From: Bacteroidota bacterium
GTDB taxonomy: Bacteria > Bacteroidota > Bacteroidia > Chitinophagales > Chitinophagaceae
Direction: 5' to 3'
Length of the DNA: 64,000 bases
NCBI GenBank assembly: GCA_018268085.1
Contig: JAFDXE010000007.1
Span: forward strand, 79,462 to 143,461
Of this stretch, positions 1-9,207 are shown piece after piece. Within the stretch, counting starts at the first letter, position 1. Each line of letters starts with the position of its first letter. Below the pieces are notes generated by a model. The model had not been told where the DNA came from. It did no database searches and saw only the letters and a program-made list of their open reading frames with translations. The position numbers were made by a program, and so were the translations under genes.

Positions 1-1938
1 GCCTGATGCGGATATGTTCTGGATACTATTACCGGTAATGGCAGTACCATTACCTCCACCCGCAACCTGCAATGCGATTACGCTGGAGGAACCACAGTTC
101 CAGTTTTGGAAAATATTATTGCTGATTGTTTTTTGGGCTGCATAGATGGAGGGAGATGTATAATAATCGCGATTAGACCAGCCCGCCATTGTACTGCCTA
201 CTAAATTAATATTAGAAAAGTTGTTCCCGGTTTGAACCATGAAACCTCCACCCATACCCGAATCAGTTGGTGCATTGTATAAATAAACAATCCCACCCGC
301 GGCAGTTTTATTAAAACTACCTACTATAGAATTATTATTACAGTTTTCTGTTACATTCACTCCAGAACCAGAAATTCCTGTCCTGGATATAAACCAAACA
401 GAGCCTGTGGTATTAGCAGTAATATTTGTAAATGTATTACCATTGATGTTATCGGTTAATCCGGCGGTACTCTTGTTGTGGGTAATCTGAATAAATACTA
501 TTGCACCGGACCCGGTAACGCTATGAACAAAACCCTGGAAATTATTATTGCTTACTGATATTGACGCTGTAGCGGCTGCTGTGCTGTTTATTCCAGCCAT
601 ACCACCGCTGGAAGCCGCTGAAAAGCTAAAGGCATTCCCGGTACCATCACCAATACTGTTAGCGTTTATATTTACTGTTGTGGTAACTGCTCCTCCATTA
701 AATATTGCAGTAAAACCACCCGGACCCGTTGAGGCGGAACTATTATTTCTGAAAATATTACTATTAATATTTAAAACACCACAGGCAGATGTATTATTGA
801 TACCGGTAATGTTAACTGTAGATGAACTGTTATTGATGATTGAATTACCGTTAATATTTACAGTAGCCGTGGTTAGTGCTGTAATCTGTTCACTAAAAAT
901 ACAATCGAAATTTCCGCTTGCATTATTATTTGTAAGAGATACCGTGTTATTTGAAATGGTAACAGAAAATGTTCCCGTAGGTGCTGCTGATGCATATCTG
1001 TTATGGATCCCTCTTACGGTGGTGGTGGTTCCGCTGATGGCGGCGCTCGTAACAGTATTGTAGGAAATATTAACGTCCTTCTGATGGTTCATAAAAACAC
1101 CATGAAAAACACCCGAGTTTCCGAAATAAGCTCCAATGGCTGCTGTAGCTCCACCCCAGTTTGTGATAGAATTACCGGTAGCAGCAGAAGAACCTCCGAT
1201 ATCATTTCCCACATCCATATTGGCGGCATTACCGGCACCTATAAACGAGATTCCCATATTTACATTACTGATGGTATTGCCATACACTTTATTATTATTA
1301 TTGGGGCCGGAAGTACTGTTTGTAACATCAACATTGGTGGTTACGGTAGTGGGGGCATGCCTTGTATTACTATAAATGGCGAAACTATTCTGGTAGCTCC
1401 TGTTCAATGAAATCGTGTTATTCTGAATCGTGTTGTTCTGCGCTCCGTCTGTAGTGGATTTATATAACAGTGCCACGGCCCATTCCGTCATATTATTGGA
1501 AGCCGCAGTAAATGTTGCATTAGATGCATTTTCCTGCATTACAAAATTCTGGATGGTGATGTAATCGGCGCCAATCAGTTTGAAAATTCCATCGTATAAA
1601 CGTCCGGAGGTTTGAGGTGTAAATGCAGTAATGGTATTATTGCTTCCTGTAAAAGTAATGGGGCTCGCTGCAGTATTACTAATTGTTGTAAACTGGATAA
1701 TGTAGCCGCCTGCAGGTGCTGTTTGCGGGTTGCCAGGATTTAATGTGATCGTAACAGGTCCGCTGATTGCGGTTATAGCATTCAACGCTGTTATAGCAGC
1801 AGCGAGGCTGCCATACGTAGCGGCCAGGTTAGGAGTAGTATTCGTGTTATTGGTAACAGATACAACCTGTGCTTCTGTACTAAATACAGAAAGCAACAGG
1901 CAAAAAATGCATATACACAAAAAGCTGAAACGCCTCAT
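1..1938 (-). CDS. Secreted right-handed beta-helix protein, partial (C-terminus beyond left edge)
   Basis: An open frame runs on the minus strand from an ATG at 1938 off the left edge without a stop, so 646 residues of the N-terminal part are visible. It begins with a signal peptide (MRRFSFLCICIFCLLLSVFS, cut after TEA/Q). The rest is rich in Asn, Thr, Ser and Ile with recurring N-T-I-x-N-N-x-I units, as in right-handed parallel beta-helix repeats of secreted Bacteroidota adhesins and carbohydrate-active proteins. The missing C-terminus would probably carry a T9SS sorting domain, but that is inference. Many plus-strand frames across 500-1900 are only shadows of this repeat-rich gene. No specific ligand or activity can be named. 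Confidence 0.85.
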   Translation of the reverse strand, partial: MRRFSFLCICIFCLLLSVFSTEAQVVSVTNNTNTTPNLAATYGSLAAAITALNAITAISGPVTITLNPGNPQTAPAGGYIIQFTTISNTAASPITFTGSNNTITAFTPQTSGRLYDGIFKLIGADYITIQNFVMQENASNATFTAASNNMTEWAVALLYKSTTDGAQNNTIQNNTISLNRSYQNSFAIYSNTRHAPTTVTTNVDVTNSTSGPNNNNKVYGNTISNVNMGISFIGAGNAANMDVGNDIGGSSAATGNSITNWGGATAAIGAYFGNSGVFHGVFMNHQKDVNISYNTVTSAAISGTTTTVRGIHNRYASAAPTGTFSVTISNNTVSLTNNNASGNFDCIFSEQITALTTATVNINGNSIINNSSSTVNITGINNTSACGVLNINSNIFRNNSSASTGPGGFTAIFNGGAVTTTVNINANSIGDGTGNAFSFSAASSGGMAGINSTAAATASISVSNNNFQGFVHSVTGSGAIVFIQITHNKSTAGLTDNINGNTFTNITANTTGSVWFISRTGISGSGVNVTENCNNNSIVGSFNKTAAGGIVYLYNAPTDSGMGGGFMVQTGNNFSNINLVGSTMAGWSNRDYYTSPSIYAAQKTISNNIFQNWNCGSSSVIALQVAGGGNGTAITGNSIQNISASG

Positions 1939-2266
1939 CAATAAATTTTTAATTAGTCAATCGGGCTTTTCCGGAATTGGTGCGGATATAGGTTATTTAT
2001 TGGGAATGAACGGGAATTGCAGATTGGACGGGAAGCAATAACCTCTTTACAGCTTTCCTACAGTTTCATCGGAAATCAGAGAGTAAAAATATAGTTTTTT
2101 TTGATATCTCGGGTCCTTTTGTTCCCCGGTGCCGCATTTATAAAAATTGGTATCGCCTGTTTAAAAGTTGCAATTGTTAATTAAACCTCAAAAGCAATTC
2201 ATCCATCAATCCGGGTTGTGAAATAATTCGAATAACTGCATCTGGTTGCTAAACAAACCAACTTGT
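1939..2266. other. Divergent intergenic region without a recognised gene
   Basis: About 330 bases separate two divergent genes for exported proteins. It is AT-rich with a poly-T stretch near 2095-2102. I found no convincing TTG/TAnnTTTG promoter pair on either strand, no tRNA-like fold and no credible short gene. It must hold promoters for both neighbours, but I cannot place them. Confidence 0.5.
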
Positions 2267-3448
2267 ATGAACGCATTCTTTAAACCAACCGTTGTACTTA
2301 TTTCATCTATTTTCCTGGGGTCTGTTATTGCATTAACCATCCCTGTATTACAAAACAATCGCCCTGTTCCAATTGTTGAACCATCAACGAAGCCGGCAGG
2401 CAACGCTAAAATTCAGGCTGCTATATTGCTGGATGTAAGCAATAGTATGGATGGCTTGATCGACCAGGCAAAGGCCCAGCTCTGGAATATGGTAAATACA
2501 ATGGGCAAAGCTACCTGTGATGGGAATACGCCGATGATCGAAATAGCCTTATACGAATACGGCCGTCCTTCAAACGACATAAAGAACGGGTTTGTAAAAC
2601 AGATTTCCCCTTTTACCAGCAACCTTGATGAGCTTTCCAGAAAACTGTTCAGCCTTACCACGAACGGAGGTGATGAATTTTGCGGACAAGTGATGTTTAA
2701 TTCGCTGAATGAATTGAACTGGGATACGTTAACCGCCAGTTACAAAGTGATTTTTATTGCCGGGAATGAAGATTTCTTACAGGGAAAACTGCCTTATACG
2801 AAAGCATGTGCCCTCGCCAAACAAAAATCGGTTATCATCAACAGCATTTACTGCGGAGATAAATCAGAAGGGATCAGGGAACACTGGAATATTACAGGTG
2901 AATGCGGCACGGGAAGTTATACCAATATAGATCAGAACCAGAAAATAGAAGAAATTCCCACACCGTATGATGATGTACTGCTCACTTTAAACGAACAACT
3001 AAATGGCACTTATATAGGCTATGGCTATGCCGGGTTTGCAGCAAGCGAAACACAAAAGAAAATGGATTCTGCAAATTTCAGGCTCAGTAAAACAGTTGCG
3101 GTAAAAAGAGCCGAGGTAAAAGGGAATAAGGGATTGTATCAAAACGAAAGCTGGGATATGGTGGATGCCAGTACAAAAGATGAAAAGTTTGTTGACAAGC
3201 TCGATCGCAAATCGCTGCCCGATAGTTTGAAAAACAAATCCACGAAAGAGCTGAAACAGATTATTGACCAGAAAAAAGAAAAAAGAGAAGCGCTTCAGGC
3301 TGAGATCGGCAAAACTGCGGCTAAGCGGGATAATTATATTGCTGCCGAAAAAACAAAATCTGCAGTAAAAAATCAATCAACCCTGGAAACCGAAATTGAA
3401 AAGATCATCCGCAAACAAGCAGGAAGATATAATATGAAAATCCGGTAA
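2267..3448 (+). CDS. Exported VWA-domain protein with C-terminal coiled coil
   Basis: A 393-residue protein starting at the ATG of 2267; a TTG seven codons upstream is a less likely start because it would put polar residues before the hydrophobic N-terminus (FKPTVVLISSIFLGSVIALT), which looks like a signal peptide or membrane anchor. Around residues 55-65 lies the metal-site motif D-V-S-N-S-M-D, the DxSxS of von Willebrand factor A domains. The VWA fold extends to roughly residue 250. The C-terminal third is charged and Lys/Glu-rich (STKELKQIIDQKKEKREAL), predicted coiled coil. VWA domains bind partner proteins in a metal-dependent way; the partner here is unknown. It stands alone between a secreted beta-helix gene and a convergent peptidase operon. 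Confidence 0.8.
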   Translation: MNAFFKPTVVLISSIFLGSVIALTIPVLQNNRPVPIVEPSTKPAGNAKIQAAILLDVSNSMDGLIDQAKAQLWNMVNTMGKATCDGNTPMIEIALYEYGRPSNDIKNGFVKQISPFTSNLDELSRKLFSLTTNGGDEFCGQVMFNSLNELNWDTLTASYKVIFIAGNEDFLQGKLPYTKACALAKQKSVIINSIYCGDKSEGIREHWNITGECGTGSYTNIDQNQKIEEIPTPYDDVLLTLNEQLNGTYIGYGYAGFAASETQKKMDSANFRLSKTVAVKRAEVKGNKGLYQNESWDMVDASTKDEKFVDKLDRKSLPDSLKNKSTKELKQIIDQKKEKREALQAEIGKTAAKRDNYIAAEKTKSAVKNQSTLETEIEKIIRKQAGRYNMKIR

Positions 3449-3556
3449 TGCTGGTTTATTAATATTCGTTGTAGGTTTATTGTATGTTTGAATAAACCTA
3501 GAACTATTTTTCATTCACTCCTGCCTGGCTTTTTAGTGCTAAAAAGATGCTTCCTG

Positions 3557-4837
3557 TTAATATACCACCAGTTCATAAAACTTTTCGGGCTGCAGGTATT
3601 TGTTGGCCAGTGCCTGCAATTCATCGGCTGTTACGGTTTTAATTTCATTTACCGAATCGTAAAAATAATTGGCATCGAGATTATTGAGGATGATATTTTT
3701 CCATTTGGCCATGATCTGGAATGGCCCGTTTAATTCACCCAGTATTCCGCCAATCATATAGTTGCGCACCAGCAGCAATTCATCATCAGTTATTTTTTCA
3801 TCCCTTAATCTTTGCATCTCTTTATAGATTTCACGGATAGCCGCTTCACTTACATCTTTGCCCGCTTCTGTGCTGATAAACCAGCCTGTTTGCTGTATAT
3901 GATTCTGTATATAACTGTGAATACCGTAAGTATATCCTTTGTCTTCCCGGATATTGCTCATCAATCTTGATCCGAAGAATCCGCCAAACACATTATTCAG
4001 CACCACTACTTTCTTAAAATCGGGATGATGCCGGTTTGGAAACGGTGTGGCCAGCCGTATGGCGCCCTGCACGGCAGCAGGATCGTTTTCCACACGATAT
4101 ATCCGTTCTTTTGCAGGAGATGTTTTGTTGTTTGGTAAACTGTTTGTTGGTTTACTAACGGCGAGCTTTCCGAACATAGCATTCAGCAACTGCTTAAGAT
4201 TCGCAGGAATATTTCCTGCGGCAAAAATGATGCACTGTCCGTTGAGATAATACTTACGGTAAAAATTTCGGATATTTTCAACCGTTAGATTATCCAGGTT
4301 TTCAGGGATAGTGTAGGTTCCATAAGGATGTTGTTCGCCATATACATAACTATCAATTAACCGGCCTGCAACAAATTCTGCTTTCTGCAGGTTCACTTTC
4401 AGGCGCTGCTTCGAATTTTGTTTATACGTATCCAGTTCATCTTCCGGAAATGTTGCATCGGTTAACATCTCCTGAATTACCGGCAATAGTTTTTCTATAT
4501 GCCTGGTTAGGGTATGCAAAGAAATTACTGCTGTTTCGTTGTAACAGGAACGGTTGCAATAAGCGCCGTAATATTCAAAAGATTCATTGAGTTCAAAAGC
4601 ATTGTGTTTTGTTGTGCCATTCTTCAATAAAAAATTGGTTGCAGCCGCAATGCCTTTCTGTTGTTCATAGCAATTGCCTGCAAAAAACACGAACTCCAGT
4701 TGAATTACCTCCTGTGCACCGGCATGTATGGTGTACACCGGGATATTATTATCGAGGGAATATAATTCATAGGGTTTCAATTCCAGTGTGTAGTCGATTG
4801 CATCTTTTATGGGTGGTGCAATTTTTCTGTCGATCAT
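3557..4837 (-). CDS. M16 family peptidase-like subunit lacking the zinc motif
   Basis: A 426-residue M16 (pitrilysin/insulinase-like) protein. Where active members have HxxEH, this one has A-T-N-F-L-L-K-N, so it cannot bind zinc there. The C-terminal half keeps the conserved substrate-positioning segment N-I-R-E-D-K-G-Y-T-Y-G, with the Arg and Tyr typical of M16 partner subunits. It lies 39 bases downstream of an active M16 gene on the same strand, so the two very likely form a heterodimeric peptidase like the alpha/beta mitochondrial processing peptidases or bacterial M16 pairs. The substrate is unknown; M16 chambers degrade peptides and small unfolded proteins. No signal peptide is visible. 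Confidence 0.9.
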   Translation of the reverse strand: MIDRKIAPPIKDAIDYTLELKPYELYSLDNNIPVYTIHAGAQEVIQLEFVFFAGNCYEQQKGIAAATNFLLKNGTTKHNAFELNESFEYYGAYCNRSCYNETAVISLHTLTRHIEKLLPVIQEMLTDATFPEDELDTYKQNSKQRLKVNLQKAEFVAGRLIDSYVYGEQHPYGTYTIPENLDNLTVENIRNFYRKYYLNGQCIIFAAGNIPANLKQLLNAMFGKLAVSKPTNSLPNNKTSPAKERIYRVENDPAAVQGAIRLATPFPNRHHPDFKKVVVLNNVFGGFFGSRLMSNIREDKGYTYGIHSYIQNHIQQTGWFISTEAGKDVSEAAIREIYKEMQRLRDEKITDDELLLVRNYMIGGILGELNGPFQIMAKWKNIILNNLDANYFYDSVNEIKTVTADELQALANKYLQPEKFYELVVY

Positions 4838-4876
4838 CTGTTTATTATTTTTCTTACGCGTTAGTGTTGATGTTGA

Positions 4877-6127
4877 TTAGTTCTGCTGGCTGTTGTCTGA
4901 CAGATAGTACATCGTACTGCAATTATTTTCATCGAATATGATGCGGGCTTCTTCCAGTATTTGTTCGGCAGTAACGGATTGATATTTTGATAACTCGGAA
5001 TTAATGAGGTCTGCATCGCCGAGCAATTCATACATGGCAATGCTTTGTGCCCGGTTCATTACACTCATGTCTTCAAAAGCCATTGCACTTTCTGTTTTGT
5101 TTTTTACTTTCTCGAGTTCTGCTGCACTGATGCCATCGCGTTTCAGTTTTATAATTTCCGCTTCAACCGCTTTATCGGCTTCCCTGATGTCAACGCCTTT
5201 CACAAGTTTTCCGTCAATCGTAATTATTCCGGCGTCTGTACTTCCGAGGTGGTAACAATCGATGCTGCTGAATAATTTTTTTTCTTTCACCAGGCTTTGA
5301 AACAACCGTGAAGATCCGCCGCCGCTCATGATATCAGTGATCAGGTCGGCGATATAATATCTCGGGTCTGTTCTCGGGTAAATATGCCAGGCTTTGTACA
5401 ATGCATCCAACGGAACATTGGCTTTTACTTCTGCAAAGCGAGGTGCTGTTTGTTTGGGTTCTTCCGGCAGGTTGCGGTTGTACTTTTCACCGGCGGGTAT
5501 GGAACCAAACCATTTTTCTGCAAGTAATTTTATGTTGGCCGTTTCTACATTTCCGGCAACAACAAGTATCGCATTGCTCGGTGTATAATGTTTAAAGAAA
5601 AAATCTTTTACATCCTGTAGTTCTGCATCTTCAATGTGTTTTAATGAAGCGCCGATGGTCATCCACTTATAAGGATGTGTTGTGTACACCAGTGCTCTTA
5701 ATTTGTGCCATACATCGCCGTAAGGTTTGTTGATGTAATGCTCTTTAAATTCTTCGCTTACTACTTTGCGTTGTACCTCCAGGCTTTTTTTGCTGAAAGC
5801 CAGGCTAAGCATACGATCACTTTCGAGCCAGAATGCTGTTTCAATATTTTCGGCAGGTAGCTGGCAATAATAATTCGTCAGATCATTTGTTGTGTAGGCA
5901 TTATTTTCTCCGCCGGCAACCTGTAAAGGTTCGTCGTAAACCGGTATATTTTTACTGCCTCCGAACATGAGGTGTTCAAACAAATGGGCGAATCCTGTTT
6001 TCTCCGGGTGTTCATCTCTTGCGCCAACATCGTACAAAACATTTACTACGGCCATCGGGGTACTTTTGTCTTCATGAACGAGTACACGCAGGCCATTGTT
6101 CAGTGTGAATTTTTCAAATTTAATCAT
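4877..6127 (-). CDS. Active M16 family zinc metallopeptidase
   Basis: A 416-residue peptidase with the inverted zinc motif H-L-F-E-H at residues 48-52 and downstream acidic residues (E125, E126, E129) that can supply the third ligand. I start it at the ATG of 6127 (MIKFEKFTLNNGLRVLVHED), the usual N-terminus of the family; an upstream in-frame extension lacks similarity. A perfect TACCTTTG promoter element (6132-6139) ends four bases before this ATG, which supports the start and implies a leaderless mRNA. It is the first gene of a two-gene operon with the inactive M16 partner. Cytoplasmic or periplasmic location cannot be settled: no signal peptide is evident with this start. Confidence 0.93.
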   Translation of the reverse strand: MIKFEKFTLNNGLRVLVHEDKSTPMAVVNVLYDVGARDEHPEKTGFAHLFEHLMFGGSKNIPVYDEPLQVAGGENNAYTTNDLTNYYCQLPAENIETAFWLESDRMLSLAFSKKSLEVQRKVVSEEFKEHYINKPYGDVWHKLRALVYTTHPYKWMTIGASLKHIEDAELQDVKDFFFKHYTPSNAILVVAGNVETANIKLLAEKWFGSIPAGEKYNRNLPEEPKQTAPRFAEVKANVPLDALYKAWHIYPRTDPRYYIADLITDIMSGGGSSRLFQSLVKEKKLFSSIDCYHLGSTDAGIITIDGKLVKGVDIREADKAVEAEIIKLKRDGISAAELEKVKNKTESAMAFEDMSVMNRAQSIAMYELLGDADLINSELSKYQSVTAEQILEEARIIFDENNCSTMYYLSDNSQQN

Positions 6128-6131
6128 CGGG

Positions 6132-6139
6132 CAAAGGTA
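6132..6139 (-). promoter_or_regulatory. -7 promoter element (TACCTTTG) of the M16 operon
   Basis: Read on the minus strand this is a perfect TAnnTTTG, the -7 element of the Bacteroidota primary sigma factor. It ends four bases before the ATG at 6127. No TTG is present at the usual 19-21 bases upstream, so the -33 part is weak. The expected transcription start would coincide with the start codon. Confidence 0.5.
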
Positions 6140-6233
6140 GGAGAAAGCTTTGAGCTGTGCGCTTGCTTCGGTGGGCAATCAAACCGGTTTTGCCATTCTA
6201 CCAGTTAGTTGTTACCTGTTCAAAAGCGGCCGT

Positions 6234-7418
6234 TTATAAAATGCTTGTTGTTTTCAACAGCTTTGTTTCCAGCGCTGCATTCCTTTTAATGATTACCTGA
6301 ATTCTTGCATTGGGTTCCTGCAAAAGATCCTTGTATTGCTGAATGTTGTTTGAGAAATTTTTGCCAACGCTTATGATCTCATCGCCCACTAAAAATCCTG
6401 CTTTTTCAGCGGGAGAGTCTTTGATCACATCATCTACCACAATTTTACCATTCACATAATAAATACTAAAGCCCGTGTAGCCGTATTCAAACGTTTCATT
6501 GTAATGCGAATTGGGAATGATATGAATTTCCCGGGAAGGATAGTTGATGATGAGGTTGAATCTTTTTAAAAGATCGTTTCCCACCAGTCCGCCGGTAAAC
6601 GGATAGTTGGTTACCTTAAAAATATCCTGGTATAGATAGGTAGGTACGTGATTAAATGTATAAGGCCCGAGTTTTACTTCTTTCACCACGGTTAATCGCA
6701 TACGCATTTTGCCGCCCATTCCCTCTGCCTGGGTAATTACCGGGTTTCTTTTACTTAATAAAATGCCGCTATCCTGTATAAACTGGTCGCTCATTAAAAA
6801 ACAGAGGCCTGCGCCTGTATCAAAGTAAAAATTGGAGGCAACTTTTCTCCTGTCTTTTACACTCATGTATTGTGCGGGCAAAAAAGTAAATACGGGGTGT
6901 AGGGTTGTTCCTCCTTTAGGATATTTGATTTTCCCGGGGGAATACACTTCTACCTGCAGGCTGTCGAAATTTATTTTTACAATATAACGGCTGAAGAAAC
7001 TGTAGCCGATAATGCCATCAATTCTTTCACCATATACACTGCTCAGCACACTGTAATCACTTACATGAAAATTCAGGTTTTCCAGTTTCAAACCCGGAAA
7101 ATTGATGCTTTTATTAAATACGAAAGATACTTTTTGTGCCCCGGCTATCCCGGTAAGCGTGGTATCGGTTTGAGTTGGATTGATATTGAATTCGGAACAG
7201 GTTGCCGAATCCAGTGAAATGCCGCCGCTACCTGTATCCAGTATAAAATTAAAACTGTCTTTTTTATTCTCGTAACAGGCTTTGATGATCATCACACCTC
7301 CACTGTACATTTTAAATGGAAATTTTGTGATAAAGTTTGCCGAAGGCATCGTTTTCTGTGCCGGTGCAACAACAGGAATCAACAGCAGCAATAAAAAGAT
7401 ATTTTTAACCGTGTTCAT
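6234..7418 (-). CDS. Exported two-domain aspartyl protease with PDZ domain
   Basis: A 394-residue protein with an N-terminal signal peptide (IFLLLLLIPVVAPAQ). It carries two retropepsin/pepsin-type catalytic motifs, L-D-T-G-S-G-G at residue 61 and F-D-T-G-A-G at residue 200, so both halves of a bilobed aspartic protease are encoded in one chain. Residues about 305-390 form a PDZ domain (DDVIKDSPAEKAGFLVGDEI). This arrangement is common in Bacteroidota exported proteases of the clan AA family. It is probably periplasmic or cell-surface. It sits just upstream of the M16 pair but has 107 bases between it and that operon; joint transcription is not shown. Substrate unknown. Confidence 0.85.
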   Translation of the reverse strand: MNTVKNIFLLLLLIPVVAPAQKTMPSANFITKFPFKMYSGGVMIIKACYENKKDSFNFILDTGSGGISLDSATCSEFNINPTQTDTTLTGIAGAQKVSFVFNKSINFPGLKLENLNFHVSDYSVLSSVYGERIDGIIGYSFFSRYIVKINFDSLQVEVYSPGKIKYPKGGTTLHPVFTFLPAQYMSVKDRRKVASNFYFDTGAGLCFLMSDQFIQDSGILLSKRNPVITQAEGMGGKMRMRLTVVKEVKLGPYTFNHVPTYLYQDIFKVTNYPFTGGLVGNDLLKRFNLIINYPSREIHIIPNSHYNETFEYGYTGFSIYYVNGKIVVDDVIKDSPAEKAGFLVGDEIISVGKNFSNNIQQYKDLLQEPNARIQVIIKRNAALETKLLKTTSIL

Positions 7419-7524
7419 ATATTTTCAACTTCAATTTACGGTGCAATGCGTGTAATTTTGCCATTGGCCTGAAAACCGGTAATTGTATGTTACAGTGCCG
7501 CTGACAAGGATCAGGTTTTAAAGT

Positions 7525-8667
7525 ATGAATGTAAATGATTTGTATTCAAAAGCGATGGCCTTTGAATTTCTTACTGTAGAAGAAGGCGTTTATTTATTTG
7601 AAAATGCTGCATTAACGGAACTAATGTTCGTAGCAGATGAGTTGAGAAAGAAACAAGTACCTCATGGACGGGTTACCTGGCAGATAGACCGTAATGTGAA
7701 CACCACCAATGTATGCATTGCCAATTGTAAGTTTTGTAATTTTTACCGTGTGCCGGGTCATGCGGAAGCGTATATTACCGATATTGACACGTACAAAAGG
7801 AAAATAGAAGAAACCATTCGTTACGGTGGCGATCAGTTATTACTGCAGGGTGGGCATCATCCCGAACTGGGATTGTCATTTTATGTAAACCTGTTTAAGG
7901 AATTAAAGTCGTTGTATCCCAATATTAAATTACACACGCTTGGTCCACCGGAAATTGCACACATCACCAAACTCGAAAAAAGCAAGCCTACCGGACAGGC
8001 AGTCACTCACCGGGAAGTACTAATGGCTTTACGTGATGCCGGGATGGACAGTTTACCCGGCGCCGGAGCAGAGATACTAACGGATAGGGTTAGGCGATTG
8101 ATTAGTAAGGGAAAATGCGGTGCGCAGGAATGGCTCGATATTATGCATGAAGCCCATAAGCTGCACATCACCACTTCGGCCACCATGATGTTTGGCCATG
8201 TGGAAACGCTGCAGGAACGTTTTGAACACCTGGTAAAAATAAGAGAGGTTCAAAGCCGCAAACCAGCGGATGCAAAAGGCTTTCTTGCCTTTATCCCGTG
8301 GACATTCCAGGATGCCGATACCTTACTGGCAAAAATCAGGGGCGTACACAACCTCACAACACCGGAAGAATATATCCGCATGATTGCAATGAGCAGGATC
8401 ATGTTGCCGAACGTAATTAATATACAGGCAAGCTGGCTTACCGTTGGAAAACAGGTTGCACAGCTATGTTTAAATGCCGGGGCTAACGATTTTGGCAGCA
8501 TTATGATAGAAGAAAATGTGGTGAGTGCTGCCGGGGCGCCGCATCGCTTTACGAGCAAATCTATCCAGGAGTCTATTTTGGAAGCCGGGTTCAAACCACA
8601 ATTGAGAAACCAGCAGTATGAATGGAGGGAGTTGCCAGAGATGGTAGAACAGGTGATTGATTATTGA
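7525..8667 (+). CDS. mqnC: Cyclic dehypoxanthinyl futalosine synthase (MqnC)
   Basis: A 380-residue radical SAM enzyme. The cluster-binding motif CxxxCxxC is at C64, C68 and C71 (CIANCKFC), preceded by the family segment W-Q-I-D-R-N-V-N-T-T-N. The sequence GGDQLLLQGGHHPELGLSFY and the late F-I-P-W-T-F-Q are characteristic of MqnC rather than MqnE. The enzyme closes the spiro ring of dehypoxanthinyl futalosine in the futalosine route to menaquinone. Its presence implies that this organism makes menaquinone by the futalosine route, though no other mqn gene is in the window. It is transcribed alone, divergent from the aspartyl protease; a poor TTG-N19-TATGTTAC lies upstream. Confidence 0.93.
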   Translation: MNVNDLYSKAMAFEFLTVEEGVYLFENAALTELMFVADELRKKQVPHGRVTWQIDRNVNTTNVCIANCKFCNFYRVPGHAEAYITDIDTYKRKIEETIRYGGDQLLLQGGHHPELGLSFYVNLFKELKSLYPNIKLHTLGPPEIAHITKLEKSKPTGQAVTHREVLMALRDAGMDSLPGAGAEILTDRVRRLISKGKCGAQEWLDIMHEAHKLHITTSATMMFGHVETLQERFEHLVKIREVQSRKPADAKGFLAFIPWTFQDADTLLAKIRGVHNLTTPEEYIRMIAMSRIMLPNVINIQASWLTVGKQVAQLCLNAGANDFGSIMIEENVVSAAGAPHRFTSKSIQESILEAGFKPQLRNQQYEWRELPEMVEQVIDY

Positions 8668-8713
8668 GTGTTGCAGAAATTGTAATCCGCTTTATAATCG
8701 AAGAAACCAAGGT

Positions 8714-8732
8714 TACCAGTATTCCCTGGTAC
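8714..8732. repeat. Short inverted repeat downstream of mqnC
   Basis: TACCAG and CTGGTA form 6-bp arms around a 6-base loop, about 50 bases after the mqnC stop. There is no T-run on either side, so it is not a typical intrinsic terminator. It may be a 3' hairpin or chance. Confidence 0.25.
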
Positions 8733-8781
8733 ACAATATTCATAGTCAGAAGTCGTTATACCTGTTGTCAAAATCCTGATT

Positions 8782-8946
8782 ATGAATAACCATACCCAAT
8801 CATCGGCTAACATTCACCCGGTAATACAATTAATAAGAAGTTTCATCAATAAACTTCGTCAGAACCCGGATGTATATCCCATCAAATATTATAAGAAAGG
8901 ACACCACCGTTCCCGCAGGGTAATGAAATATCCTATGGTGAAATAA
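8782..8946 (+). CDS. Small basic hypothetical protein (54 aa)
   Basis: An ATG-started 54-codon frame in the gap between mqnC and the SNF2 helicase. The product is strongly basic, especially the C-terminal half (KYYKKGHHRSRRVMKYPMVK), with a hydrophobic middle (HPVIQLIRSFINKL). No promoter match was found upstream, and I recognise no family. It is kept as a candidate because the otherwise gene-free stretch is 590 bases long and because the frame is followed by a well-supported second small gene. It could be a chance frame; comparison with related genomes would tell. Confidence 0.3.
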   Translation: MNNHTQSSANIHPVIQLIRSFINKLRQNPDVYPIKYYKKGHHRSRRVMKYPMVK

Positions 8947-8994
8947 CTGATTTCATGCGGAATTTACTATTTCCATAATTCAGCAATTCCCCTA

Positions 8995-9025
8995 TTGATT
9001 TAGCATTCATGCGGTTGTACTTTTG
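8995..9025 (+). promoter_or_regulatory. Consensus promoter TTG-N20-TACTTTTG for the 44-aa gene
   Basis: TTG at 8995-8997 and TACTTTTG at 9018-9025 are separated by 20 bases, an exact fit to the Bacteroidota primary sigma factor consensus. Transcription should begin near 9030, about 20 bases before the ATG of the 44-codon gene. Confidence 0.75.
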
Positions 9026-9049
9026 AATCACCGTTTAAATCCAAATTTT

Positions 9050-9184
9050 ATGAAAAAAAATCAACCACAAAACGTAACTGTCATGTCCTCTGTAATCAAA
9101 GCGATTTCTACAGCGCTCAGTAATCTGTTCTTTTCGAACAACAACAAAGATTTTGAACGCCTGAAAAATTTTATAACGTCCTAA
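9050..9184 (+). CDS. Very small protein gene (44 aa) with its own promoter and terminator
   Basis: ATG at 9050, stop at 9182-9184. The 44-residue product begins with a polar, basic N-terminus (MKKNQPQN), then an amphipathic or hydrophobic stretch (VTVMSSVIKAISTALSNLFF) and a charged tail (NNNKDFERLKNFITS). No family is recognised. The gene is supported not by similarity but by context: a perfect promoter at 8995-9025 and an intrinsic terminator at 9208-9240 frame it as an independent transcript of about 210 bases. The central helix could associate with a membrane. The transcript could alternatively act as a small RNA and the frame be incidental. Confidence 0.6.
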   Translation: MKKNQPQNVTVMSSVIKAISTALSNLFFSNNNKDFERLKNFITS

Positions 9185-9207
9185 AACTAGCAGCTTTATT
9201 AAAAAAC

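Noticed and set aside
548..1410. Plus-strand frames of 79-171 codons in the first 2 kb
   Set aside because: They run antisense through the long minus-strand beta-helix gene, whose signal peptide and repeat pattern are clear. Their products are low-complexity hydrophobic sequences.
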